64,000 bases of DNA. It comes from Exiguobacterium indicum HHS 31. GTDB lineage: Bacteria > Bacillota > Bacilli > Exiguobacteriales > Exiguobacteriaceae. Numbering within the stretch: the first letter of the stretch is position 1; each line of letters opens with the position of its first letter. Below the pieces are notes generated by a model. The model did not search any database, was not told where the DNA came from, and saw nothing but the letters and a program-made list of their open reading frames with translations. Positions 18,835 through 26,298 of the stretch are shown here, piece by piece. The stretch lies in NCBI RefSeq assembly GCF_001939065.1, contig NZ_MPSZ01000001.1:1302001-1366000 (forward strand). Direction: 5' to 3'. The position numbers and the translations under genes were made by a program.

Positions 18835-19092
18835 TTATGCTTCTTCTGGCATTTTACCTTTTTTGTTCGCGAACGTCTCCGTGATGAACGGTCGTTCTGA
18901 ACGTTTGATCGATTCGACGAACGGGAGAGTCGAAATGACTTCCATCACCTGTTCATGCTGATCTAAATCGACATACAGATGAACGTATCGTTCACGTTTA
19001 GACGTAAAGTAGACGTTCCCGTAACGGCGTAATTGACGGGATGCTTTCATCGCATTGACATAGACGATGAGTCCCACTCGTTCCTTGATCAC
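18835..19092 (-). CDS. ylbG: YlbG family protein (DUF2129)
   Basis: The 85-aa protein matches the YlbG/UPF0298 family of Bacillota, whose function is unknown. It starts with GTG and reads IKERVGLIVYVNAMKASRQL, then RYGNVYFTSKRERYVHLYVD, all typical. The C-terminus is basic. It lies between ylbF and rsmD exactly as in B. subtilis. Confidence 0.9.
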   Translation of the reverse strand: MIKERVGLIVYVNAMKASRQLRRYGNVYFTSKRERYVHLYVDLDQHEQVMEVISTLPFVESIKRSERPFITETFANKKGKMPEEA

Positions 19093-19116
19093 GCCAGCCT
19101 ACCCCCTTCACCTTCG

Positions 19117-19557
19117 TTATCCGCTACAGCTACAGCTGCCACCGGTCGAACAACCTCCAGCGCATCCTTGATCGAAGAAAGGATTTCCCGTCGGTACTTT
19201 AATTTGCGGTGATACTTCTCCAGCGAGCTTCAGACTGATTTGTCCGAGTAACGTCTCGAGTTGTTTTTCCGCCTTTTTAAACTGCGCGACTTCCTCTTGT
19301 AAATCAAGTCGCCGTTTGACTTCATGGACCCTTTTCGTGATCGTCTGATAGTCAGGATGATACCGTCCGAATCGCTGTACGAGTTCGTAGTCCTCCTTGA
19401 CTTGATGAAAATCGCGAATGACAGCCTGTGCCTCTGTTGACTCTTGCTGTGCTTGTTTCGCACATCTATATGCTTGCCCCGTTTCACTTTGAGCGAGAGA
19501 TCGAATGAGGTCTTCCGCTGCGTTGATGAGGTCAATCGTCTTATCGGTATATATCAC
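19117..19557 (-). CDS. ylbF: YlbF, RicA/F/T (Y-complex) component
   Basis: YlbF (RicF) forms the Y-complex with YmcA and YaaT, which in B. subtilis binds two [4Fe-4S] clusters and promotes RNase Y-dependent mRNA maturation as well as competence and biofilm development. The 146-aa product is mostly helical, with the family block QRFGRYHPDYQTI and the stretch IKVPTGNPFFDQG. It ends in a Cys-rich tail (CAGGC then CSC) suited to cluster binding. A GTG at 19557 has AAGGAGGAGA upstream, making it the better start than an upstream ATG. Confidence 0.92.
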   Translation of the reverse strand: MIYTDKTIDLINAAEDLIRSLAQSETGQAYRCAKQAQQESTEAQAVIRDFHQVKEDYELVQRFGRYHPDYQTITKRVHEVKRRLDLQEEVAQFKKAEKQLETLLGQISLKLAGEVSPQIKVPTGNPFFDQGCAGGCSTGGSCSCSG

Positions 19558-19587
19558 AACGAATCTCCTCCTTAACTTTACCATCTT

Positions 19588-19596
19588 ATCATAACA
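19588..19596 (-). promoter_or_regulatory. Possible extended -10 promoter of ylbF
   Basis: The minus strand reads TGT-TATGAT about 30 bp upstream of the ylbF start. No convincing -35 is seen. Confidence 0.4.
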
Positions 19597-19626
19597 TTTC
19601 TCTCCCTCCTAGCCTGTTGAATTGTG

Positions 19627-19632
19627 TATAAT
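19627..19632 (+). promoter_or_regulatory. Possible -10 of the ATP-grasp gene
   Basis: TATAAT lies 27 bp upstream of the chosen start, with no matching -35. The ATP-grasp gene is divergent from ylbF, so some promoter must lie in this 100-bp gap. Confidence 0.35.
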
Positions 19633-19658
19633 TTGTTCAGAAGGAAGGAATGAACTTT

Positions 19659-20426
19659 ATGCAACTGCTCTCTTTTAATATGTTCCGGACGATTGGAATC
19701 AAGACGGAACATGCCAAATCAGATTATCACTTTGATTCCTTGAAAAAAATCGAACAGGCGGATGTCGTCCTGTTCCCGGAATACTGGCAAATCCACTCAA
19801 TCATCTACGGAATGAAAAAACCGATTTTCCCGTCGGCTGCTACGTTCCACTTAGGTCATGACAAGATCGAGATGACGCGGATTTTTCAAACCGTCATTCC
19901 GGATAACATCCCTCGAACCGGTATCTATGGAAAAAATGAATTCACCGTCGAACGTGTCTTACGTGAATTTTCGTTTCCGTTCGTTGCGAAGACAGTCCGT
20001 AGCTCCATGGGACAAGGTGTCCATCTCATCAAAAATGAAACAGACTGGAAGAAATACACGGATACACACGAGACGTTCTACATTCAGGAGTACATTCCGA
20101 ATGAGAAGGACTTACGTGTCGTCGTCGTCGGCGATCAAGTTCTTGCTGCGTACTGGCGCGTCGGTGGTGCTCAGTTCTTAAATAACGTCGCTCAAGGTGG
20201 TGTCCTTGATTTTGATGATGTGCCACAAGGAGCGATCGACTTCGTGCTCGCTCTCGCGAAACAGCTCGATATCGATCACGCCGGTTTTGATCTCATCATC
20301 CGTGACGGACAGTGGTACGTTCTTGAGTTCAATGTCTTCTTCGGTGGGGAAGGTCTCAATCATCTTGGTATCCACGCACCGGATACGATTCTTGAATATG
20401 TCGAACGAAAATATGGAAGTTCATGA
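19659..20426 (+). CDS. Uncharacterised ATP-grasp (RimK-like) ligase
   Basis: The 255-aa protein is a single ATP-grasp enzyme of unknown substrate. The glycine-rich nucleotide loop is FVAKTVRSSMGQGVHLI (about residues 112-128). The hinge and adenine-contact strand is FYIQEYIPNEKDLRVVVVG, and the Mg-binding end is FDLIIRDGQWYVLEFNVFF, where D and EFN stand for the usual D/E and ExN ligands. The N-terminal 90 residues form a short pre-grasp domain. ATP-grasp ligases join a carboxylate to an amine or thiol. The ATG at 19659 has a better Shine-Dalgarno distance than one at 19650. It stands alone, divergent from ylbF. Confidence 0.75.
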   Translation: MQLLSFNMFRTIGIKTEHAKSDYHFDSLKKIEQADVVLFPEYWQIHSIIYGMKKPIFPSAATFHLGHDKIEMTRIFQTVIPDNIPRTGIYGKNEFTVERVLREFSFPFVAKTVRSSMGQGVHLIKNETDWKKYTDTHETFYIQEYIPNEKDLRVVVVGDQVLAAYWRVGGAQFLNNVAQGGVLDFDDVPQGAIDFVLALAKQLDIDHAGFDLIIRDGQWYVLEFNVFFGGEGLNHLGIHAPDTILEYVERKYGSS

Positions 20427-20474
20427 ATTCTTCAAAATGACTTCACATCTTTTACGTCATCGTTTCATTCATTA

Positions 20475-20483
20475 TGGTATGAT
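20475..20483 (+). promoter_or_regulatory. Extended -10 upstream of the YugN-like gene
   Basis: TGG-TATGAT is about 54 bp before the ATG. The -35 is weak, but the TGn extension supports it. A GGGGTATAGGGGG ribosome-binding region follows. Confidence 0.42.
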
Positions 20484-20536
20484 AGTTTGGAAAGACTAGT
20501 ATCTACTAGCAAACTGGGGTATAGGGGGATTCAAAC

Positions 20537-20887
20537 ATGAAGTTTGAACAATATGGCATCGAAGGCAAGGAACTGAAGTTCGGTCTTCTCGAAACAATCA
20601 TGGAACATCACCGCTTCGTTCGTGAAGGACAGTGGGATTACGAACGCGCGATGTACGACATGAAATATGAAAAACAATCAACAGGTGAAGTATTCTACCT
20701 GCGTGTTCCTGTCTATGCGATCCAAGGCGAGATTGAAGACCGCCATGCTGTCGTTCGTATGATGACACCACTTCTCGGTAAACACTACTATCCACACGGT
20801 GTCGAGTATGATGAGACGTTCCCTCCGGAAATCGTCAAAGACTGCGAACGTCGTTTAGCAGCATTGCTCGAAACACTCGAAAAATAA
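20537..20887 (+). CDS. YugN-like family protein
   Basis: The 116-aa soluble protein resembles B. subtilis YugN, of unknown function. The shared pattern is an N-terminal LETIMEHHRFVREGQWDYERAM segment followed by YLRVPVYAIQGEIEDRHAVV and a C-terminal helix. It is monocistronic, with its own promoter-like element and a strong terminator. No catalytic motif is visible. Confidence 0.75.
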   Translation: MKFEQYGIEGKELKFGLLETIMEHHRFVREGQWDYERAMYDMKYEKQSTGEVFYLRVPVYAIQGEIEDRHAVVRMMTPLLGKHYYPHGVEYDETFPPEIVKDCERRLAALLETLEK

Positions 20888-20897
20888 GATCCACACG

Positions 20898-20929
20898 TAG
20901 AGGTTCCAATGAGGAGCCTCTATTTTTTT
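20898..20929 (+). terminator. Terminator of the YugN-like gene
   Basis: TAGAGGTTCC (20898-20907) pairs with GGAGCCTCTA (20913-20922, one G-U), followed by a run of seven T. Confidence 0.9.
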
Positions 20930-20942
20930 GTTCTTCATGCCA

Positions 20943-20987
20943 AACAAAAAAGCTAACGACCTCGCATCATCCACGAAATCATTAGCT
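20943..20987 (-). terminator. Terminator downstream of the Asp23-like gene
   Basis: AGCTAA (20951-20956) and TTAGCT (20982-20987) form the base of a hairpin, with imperfect inner pairing. On the minus strand it ends in TTTTTTG. It would end the ctaG-ctaM-sco-Asp23-like transcript. Confidence 0.7.
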
Positions 20988-21033
20988 GTTCTGTCCACCT
21001 GATTGTTATTCCTTAATACACGCGAAATCGCTT

Positions 21034-21291
21034 TTAACGCGCGACGAATTGTACATAAGATACGACATCGTCTCCGAGCTGAATCCCAAGCTGCTCGCGT
21101 ACATGAAGATAAAGTGCGTGAAGTGACGTTGCCGGTGCATTGACCTTTACGCTAAATGCAATCTCTTCCCGGTCCATCCGTTTGATCCGGGAGTGATGGA
21201 TTCCATAATCCTCGATCGCACAAGCAAGTAATTCCTCGATGGCTTGAATAGAGACGGTAACATCTCCTTGCATGTACTCTTCATAAGTCAT
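21034..21291 (-). CDS. Small Asp23/Gls24-like protein
   Basis: I do not recognise a named gene. The 85-aa product resembles a shortened Asp23/Gls24 (YloU-type) fold: an early VTVSIQAIEELLACAIEDYG segment and a late LGIQLGDDVVSYVQFVAR segment, similar to the NQTIGL...VNIYVQGVRV end of YloU. It has no signal peptide or transmembrane helix. It lies 6 bp downstream of the Sco1 gene on the same strand, so it belongs to that transcript, but a link to copper delivery is only positional. Confidence 0.45.
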   Translation of the reverse strand: MTYEEYMQGDVTVSIQAIEELLACAIEDYGIHHSRIKRMDREEIAFSVKVNAPATSLHALYLHVREQLGIQLGDDVVSYVQFVAR

Positions 21292-21297
21292 CTACCT

Positions 21298-21903
21298 TCA
21301 CTCCTTTGCTAATTGTGTGACCGAAGACATGACCTCTTCTAAGTCGACCGGTTCATCCGGTGTCTTCGCCATGGACGAAATCGCCCGTACTTTATTCTCA
21401 CGGTCCAAAATGAACATTTGTGTTCCGTGTGTCACTAAGCCGCTCTCAGCCTTCGAGTAATAGAAATTCAACTGACGTGTCAAACGATCGATGACGACTG
21501 GATCTCCCGTCAATACTCTCCACCCTTTGGCATCTGCTTCAAAGTTCGAAGCATACTTTTTCAAGACTTTCGGTGTATCCACTTTTGGATCAACCGTCAC
21601 TGCGACGAGTTCGACGTCACTTCCGTACAATTCTTCGCTCCGAAGCTTCTTCTCAAGCTTACGGTAATCATTTAACGTCAACGGACAAATATCAGGACAG
21701 TTCGAGTAGAAGAACGTCAACACTTTGATTTTTCCGTCTTCCGAATTGAATGATTTTCCGTCTACGGCATTCGTTAATTCAAATGGTGTCGGTTCAGCGA
21801 TGACAGGTAACTTTTCTTTCATGAAGAAATAATAATATCCCCCGGCTGCCGCAACTAAGATAAGGACGACGGCAGCGACCGTCAAGTAACTATTCTTTTT
21901 CAA
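21298..21903 (-). CDS. Sco1/SenC-type copper chaperone
   Basis: SCO proteins bring copper to the CuA centre of cytochrome c oxidase subunit II. The 201-aa product has an N-terminal membrane anchor (about residues 7-27), a thioredoxin fold and the copper-binding pair in FFYSNCPDICPLTLND (CxxxC). The conserved His lies in LVTHGTQMFILD. These three ligands match B. subtilis YpmQ/Sco. Its location beside ctaM and ctaG supports a role in caa3 assembly. No lipobox Cys is evident, so it is probably anchored by the helix. Confidence 0.93.
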   Translation of the reverse strand: MKKNSYLTVAAVVLILVAAAGGYYYFFMKEKLPVIAEPTPFELTNAVDGKSFNSEDGKIKVLTFFYSNCPDICPLTLNDYRKLEKKLRSEELYGSDVELVAVTVDPKVDTPKVLKKYASNFEADAKGWRVLTGDPVVIDRLTRQLNFYYSKAESGLVTHGTQMFILDRENKVRAISSMAKTPDEPVDLEEVMSSVTQLAKE

Positions 21904-21915
21904 GTTGGCTCCCCC

Positions 21916-22377
21916 TTAATGACTCCAGATCGCCCGGAATACGTTCGTCGTCTCACCCGGATCGTAGACGACATATAGTAAGCAATACACGATCACACCG
22001 GTAATGGCTGTCAAAAACCAAACGATTGAGGCAACCGGTCCGATTTTACGGTGACGTGCAAAGTTCTTCTTATACGCGTGATAGAGTGCCATCAAACCGA
22101 GCACCCCACCAGATGTCGCAAGAAGGATGTGGAAGATCAAGAATCCTGTGTAGTAGGCTTTGACGGATTCAGGACCGCCAAAGGCTGTGTTACCAAGCAA
22201 AATCGTCCGCAAGGCATACATGATGAAGAACAATAAAGCGAGTGCAGCTGCAATCGTCATCACGGTTTGGTGAGCTTTCATGTTACGACGCGTTTGGGCG
22301 ATCAAAAACCAGCCAATCGCTACGAAAATCGCACTGATGACAATCAGCGACACACAAATCAACGGCAAATAACTCAT
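21916..22377 (-). CDS. ctaM: DUF420 membrane protein, CtaM/YozB-like oxidase assembly factor
   Basis: The 153-aa polytopic protein has about four transmembrane helices. It has the DUF420 pattern, including YYTGFLIFHILLATSGGVLG and HRKIGPVASIVWFLTAITGV with membrane-facing His residues. S. aureus CtaM, of the same family, is needed for a heme-copper oxidase. It sits between ctaG and the Sco1 gene with short gaps, so a role in caa3 assembly is likely. Confidence 0.8.
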   Translation of the reverse strand: MSYLPLICVSLIVISAIFVAIGWFLIAQTRRNMKAHQTVMTIAAALALLFFIMYALRTILLGNTAFGGPESVKAYYTGFLIFHILLATSGGVLGLMALYHAYKKNFARHRKIGPVASIVWFLTAITGVIVYCLLYVVYDPGETTNVFRAIWSH

Positions 22378-22395
22378 GTTCCAACTTCCTCCAAT

Positions 22396-23301
22396 TTAAT
22401 CCGCTTTTGGTGTGAAGGACATGCCTTCATCCACGGCAGTACTTTTTGAACGGCGCACCCATGTAAAGAAGGTCAGTCCGAAGAATAGACCATACACGAG
22501 TTCTTGACCGAGCTTCATGAGGACACCACCAAAGCGTTGGTCCTCTAATAAGTCATCTGTCGTTCCGAGCAATCGTTCCAGGTTCAATCCGCTTAAATCA
22601 TTGTTCGGCATACAGTAAGCGAGTACTTTCGCGAATGTCGCCGGATCCTGATACGCTTGATACTGAAAACTTTGACTGAAGATCATGAAGGCACAGGCTG
22701 GTGTCAACAACACACCATTCGCTACGATGTAGACCATCTTCTTCAGGTCAGAAAGGCTGTCCGCCTCATTGACCGGTGCAATGATCGGATACCACATCGT
22801 CATACTCAAGAAAATCAATGTTCCGTGGAACAGACGGTGAACGGTATAGTTCGTCAAGACATAATCAAAAATAAATGGCATGTGATAGAACGTAAACAAG
22901 GCATTAAAGACGACAAGTGCAATCAGCGGCTTGATGAAGAAGCGAAGAATCCTACCAAGATACGGTGTATCGAACAAGCGCTTATAAAGCCACTCTGGTA
23001 TCGCAATCAACAAGAGCGGCGGTGCGACCATATAGACGAATACCATCTGCAGCATGTGTGCTGAGAACGTGATATGTGCTAGCAGGTCTAACGGACTTCC
23101 AAAACCGATGTAAAAAACGATCAATGCCGCGAGCATCGAAAACTTTTGCCCAAGCGTTGTTTCCGGCTCATCCGGACGACGCAACTTTTCTGTCACGACA
23201 GCATATAGGATATACAATCCAACGAGTATCAACGCATAATACGGACTCCATAAGACAGTCCATTCGAATTGCGAAAGTGCTCCCCTTAAATTGCCTAACA
23301 T
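22396..23301 (-). CDS. ctaG: Cytochrome c oxidase assembly factor CtaG (caa3 type)
   Basis: CtaG of Bacillus is a polytopic membrane protein needed for active caa3 oxidase. The 301-aa product has about seven transmembrane helices and the caa3_CtaG features HMLQMVFVYMVAPPLLLI, HRLFHGTLIFLSMTMWYPI and ACAFMIFSQSF. It differs from the unrelated mitochondrial Cox11-type CtaG. A terminator separates it from ctaF, so it may be transcribed from its own promoter with ctaM and the Sco1 gene. Confidence 0.93.
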   Translation of the reverse strand: MLGNLRGALSQFEWTVLWSPYYALILVGLYILYAVVTEKLRRPDEPETTLGQKFSMLAALIVFYIGFGSPLDLLAHITFSAHMLQMVFVYMVAPPLLLIAIPEWLYKRLFDTPYLGRILRFFIKPLIALVVFNALFTFYHMPFIFDYVLTNYTVHRLFHGTLIFLSMTMWYPIIAPVNEADSLSDLKKMVYIVANGVLLTPACAFMIFSQSFQYQAYQDPATFAKVLAYCMPNNDLSGLNLERLLGTTDDLLEDQRFGGVLMKLGQELVYGLFFGLTFFTWVRRSKSTAVDEGMSFTPKAD

Positions 23302-23387
23302 ATTTTTTCACCCCGTTCCTTTCTCTTACAAACTAAGATTACCGTTCCCCTATTTCATTGTAAAGGTTTCTCATAAAACGATTCCAA

Positions 23388-23425
23388 AATAAAAGACCAT
23401 CCTGCTAAACGTTAGCAGAATGGTC
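23388..23425 (-). terminator. Terminator of ctaCDEF
   Basis: GACCAT-CTGCTA (23395-) pairs with TAGCAG-ATGGTC (ending 23425) through a short loop, and the minus strand continues TTTTATTTT. It lies 8 bp after ctaF. Confidence 0.85.
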
Positions 23426-23432
23426 ACATTTC

Positions 23433-23762
23433 TTACCAGATCAACAGACGAAGCGTCGCAACGATCGTCAAGGCGACGAATACACCGAGACCCATCATGA
23501 CTTTGATCCATGTGTTGCCTTTGTTGTTCATATGCATGAACATGTAAAGCTGCAGGTAAACCTGAACGATTGCCATGATGATCAAGAAACCACCAGCTGC
23601 CCAGTGCGGCATGAGATCAGCCATGACAGCACCGAAAGCGATGAGCGTCAAGAAAATCATGAGTGCGAAACTGATGAGTTGCAGTTGTGTCTCACGACCA
23701 CGTTCTGCTTTCATCTCAAGCTCGATTTGATTGCGCGTAAGTTGCGGTTCGTGTTTTTCCAT
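23433..23762 (-). CDS. ctaF: Cytochrome c oxidase subunit IVB
   Basis: This small subunit of caa3 oxidase has 109 aa and three transmembrane helices (about residues 28-45, 52-70 and 88-105). The segment IVQVYLQLYMFMHMN is typical of the prokaryotic subunit IV (CyoD/CtaF) family. It follows ctaE with a 1-bp gap. Confidence 0.9.
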   Translation of the reverse strand: MEKHEPQLTRNQIELEMKAERGRETQLQLISFALMIFLTLIAFGAVMADLMPHWAAGGFLIIMAIVQVYLQLYMFMHMNNKGNTWIKVMMGLGVFVALTIVATLRLLIW

Positions 23763-23763
23763 C

Positions 23764-24393
23764 TTATTTCACCATCCCCATGAGGTAGACGACTGAGAAG
23801 ATAAAGACCCAGACGACGTCAATGAAGTGCCAGTAAAGACTTGAAACATAGTACTTCGGCGCATTCACGACCGTGATGCCACGGTTCCAGTTCCGGATGA
23901 GCAATGTCGAGATCCAGAGAAGACCGAACAAGACGTGCGCACCGTGGAATCCGACGAGAGTGTAGAAGGCAGAACCAAATGCACTCGACGTGAACGTATG
24001 ACCGATGTGGTAGTAGTGATTGAACTCATAAATCTCACCACTTAAGAATCCAAGACCGAGAAGCAATGTGATGATGAGCCAAAGCTTCATCTTTTTCACA
24101 TCATTACGTTTCATTGCCATCATTGCAAGAACGCTTGTTAATGAACTCGTCAAGAGAAGCATCGTCATGATGAAGACGAGACCCATTTCAAAGATGTCAT
24201 AACTGCGTAATCCTTCTTTTGCACCGGAGTTATGAAGACCGATGTATGTCCCGAAGAGAGAGGCGAACAAAGTCGTCTCTCCTCCAAGGAAGAACCAGAA
24301 GGCTACATATTTATTCTTACCCTCAAGTGTTGCTTTTTCAACATGATCCGGAATACCCGTGATCGGGTTATTCGGTACTGAATGATGACCCAT
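23764..24393 (-). CDS. ctaE: Cytochrome c oxidase subunit III
   Basis: Subunit III stabilises the catalytic core. The 209-aa protein has five transmembrane helices and the motifs FWFFLGGETTLFASL, GFHGAHVLFGLLW and YWHFIDVVWVFIFSVVYL, all typical of CtaE. The start MGHHSVPNNP at 24393 is chosen because AAGGAGG lies upstream inside the end of ctaD; a longer frame extends into ctaD without support. One base separates it from ctaD. Confidence 0.95.
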   Translation of the reverse strand: MGHHSVPNNPITGIPDHVEKATLEGKNKYVAFWFFLGGETTLFASLFGTYIGLHNSGAKEGLRSYDIFEMGLVFIMTMLLLTSSLTSVLAMMAMKRNDVKKMKLWLIITLLLGLGFLSGEIYEFNHYYHIGHTFTSSAFGSAFYTLVGFHGAHVLFGLLWISTLLIRNWNRGITVVNAPKYYVSSLYWHFIDVVWVFIFSVVYLMGMVK

Positions 24394-24394
24394 C

Positions 24395-26278
24395 TTACTT
24401 CGCCTCCTTTTCTGCTTCAAGGCGTAGATCTTCTTCGACGACTGATTTCGGGATGTAGTATCCTTCATCATCGATCCAAGAACGGAGGAACATCGCGATC
24501 AATGTCATCGCAAGACCAATCAAGGCAACGACAAGACCAACAGTTCCATAGTCTAGGCGAAGAATGAATCCGAGACCTGCGAGGAATAGACCGACTGACA
24601 TGACGAATGGCAAGATCGTGTTGTTCGGCATGTGGATATCGCCGACTTCTTCCGATACAGAAACTGTTTTGTTTCCTGCCATTTTTTCGAGCCAATACGT
24701 ATCCAAACCTTTGACGAGTGGGATTTGAGCGAAGTTATACTCTGGAGTTGGAACTGGAAGTGTCCACTCAAGTGTACGTCCATCTCCCCAGACGTCGCGT
24801 TTTACATATTCTTTTGACATCAATGCTGCTGCAATCGAAATGACGAGAACGATCGTCGACACACCCATGAAGGCTGCACCGATTGATGAAAGTAAGTTCA
24901 TAGTTTCCCAGCCTTGGTTTGGCAAGTACGTGAAGACACGACGTGGCATACCTGTAAGACCAAGAATATGTTGCGGGAAGAACGTCAAATGGAAGCCGAT
25001 GAAGAACAACCAGAATTGAATTTTTCCCCAGAATTCGTTGAGCTGTTTCCCGAACATGAGTGGGAACCAGTAGTAAAGACCTGCGAAGAGACCAAAGACA
25101 ACCCCACCAACGATAACGTAGTGGAAGTGAGCTACTACGAAGTAACTGTCATGGTACTGGTAATCGGCAGGTGCAACAGAAAGCATGACCCCTGTCATAC
25201 CACCAACAAGGAATGATGGAATGAACGCGACCGAGTAAAGCATTGCGACTGGGAACGTCAATTTACCGCCCCATAGCGTAAAGAGCCAGTTGAAGATCTT
25301 GACCCCTGTCGGTACGGCAATCGCCATCGTTGCTACGGCGAAGATCGCGTTTGCGACCGGACCGAGACCAACTGTGAACATGTGGTGGACCCATACCATG
25401 AATCCGAGGAAACCGATCAACATCGTCGCAAAGACCATCGTCGTGTAACCGAAGAGACGCTTACGAGCAAATGTAGGAATGATTTCAGAGAAAATACCGA
25501 ATGCCGGTAAGATCAAGATATAAACTTCCGGGTGACCGAAGATCCAGAAGAGGTGTTCCCAGATGACGATGTTCCCGCCCGCTGCCGGGTCGAAGAAATG
25601 CGCTCCGAAGAGTCGCTCGAACGTCAAGAGGAACAATCCAACCGTAAGTGGTGGGAATGCGAAAACGATCAAGGCAGAAGCAACGAATGCTGTCCATGTG
25701 AAGAGCGGCATCCGCATCAGTTTCATACCTGGTGCACGCATGTTCAAAATCGTAACGAGGAAGTTAATCCCCCCCATAAGTGTACCGAAACCAGAAATCT
25801 GAAGACCCAACGCGTAGAAGTCTACACCGAGAGACTCAGGTACCGTCGAGAGTGGGGCGTATGCAGTCCACCCTGCGTTCGGTGCAGCGCCAAAGAACCA
25901 AGAAAGGTTCAACAAGACTCCACCGAAGAAGAACAACCAGAAACCAAGTGCATTCAAGAATGGGAACGCAACGTCACGTGCCCCGATTTGAAGCGGTACT
26001 GCTGCGTTCATGTATCCGATCAACATCGGCATCGCTGCCAAGAAGATCATCGTCGTACCGTGCATCGTGATCAATTGGTTAAAGAGTTCACCGCTGACGA
26101 AATCGTTCATCGGTTTAATCAATTGAAAACGAATCATTAGGGCTTCTACGCCACCGACTAGAAGGAAGAACAATCCAGACATGATGTAGAGAATCCCGAT
26201 TTTCTTATGGTCGACTGTCGTTAGCCAGTCCATGATGCCGCTTTTTTTCTGCGGCATACCCATAGTATGTGTCCCCAC
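24395..26278 (-). CDS. ctaD: Cytochrome c oxidase subunit I
   Basis: Subunit I holds heme a and the heme a3-CuB site of caa3 oxidase. The 627-aa protein has 12 or more transmembrane helices. The CuB His and cross-linked Tyr region is FGHPEVYILILPAFGI. The following HHMFTVG supplies the other CuB ligands, and HDSYFVVAHFHYV carries heme ligands. The extended C-terminus (about 100 residues beyond the core, with two extra helices) fits the Bacillus caa3 type. GTG at 26278 has AAGGGGG 7 nt upstream. Confidence 0.97.
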   Translation of the reverse strand: MGTHTMGMPQKKSGIMDWLTTVDHKKIGILYIMSGLFFLLVGGVEALMIRFQLIKPMNDFVSGELFNQLITMHGTTMIFLAAMPMLIGYMNAAVPLQIGARDVAFPFLNALGFWLFFFGGVLLNLSWFFGAAPNAGWTAYAPLSTVPESLGVDFYALGLQISGFGTLMGGINFLVTILNMRAPGMKLMRMPLFTWTAFVASALIVFAFPPLTVGLFLLTFERLFGAHFFDPAAGGNIVIWEHLFWIFGHPEVYILILPAFGIFSEIIPTFARKRLFGYTTMVFATMLIGFLGFMVWVHHMFTVGLGPVANAIFAVATMAIAVPTGVKIFNWLFTLWGGKLTFPVAMLYSVAFIPSFLVGGMTGVMLSVAPADYQYHDSYFVVAHFHYVIVGGVVFGLFAGLYYWFPLMFGKQLNEFWGKIQFWLFFIGFHLTFFPQHILGLTGMPRRVFTYLPNQGWETMNLLSSIGAAFMGVSTIVLVISIAAALMSKEYVKRDVWGDGRTLEWTLPVPTPEYNFAQIPLVKGLDTYWLEKMAGNKTVSVSEEVGDIHMPNNTILPFVMSVGLFLAGLGFILRLDYGTVGLVVALIGLAMTLIAMFLRSWIDDEGYYIPKSVVEEDLRLEAEKEAK

Positions 26279-26298
26279 TATGATTCCCCCTTAAAAAA

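Noticed and set aside
25532-26140. 202-aa plus-strand frame
   Set aside because: Antisense to ctaD transmembrane coding; highly charged and without a ribosome-binding site.
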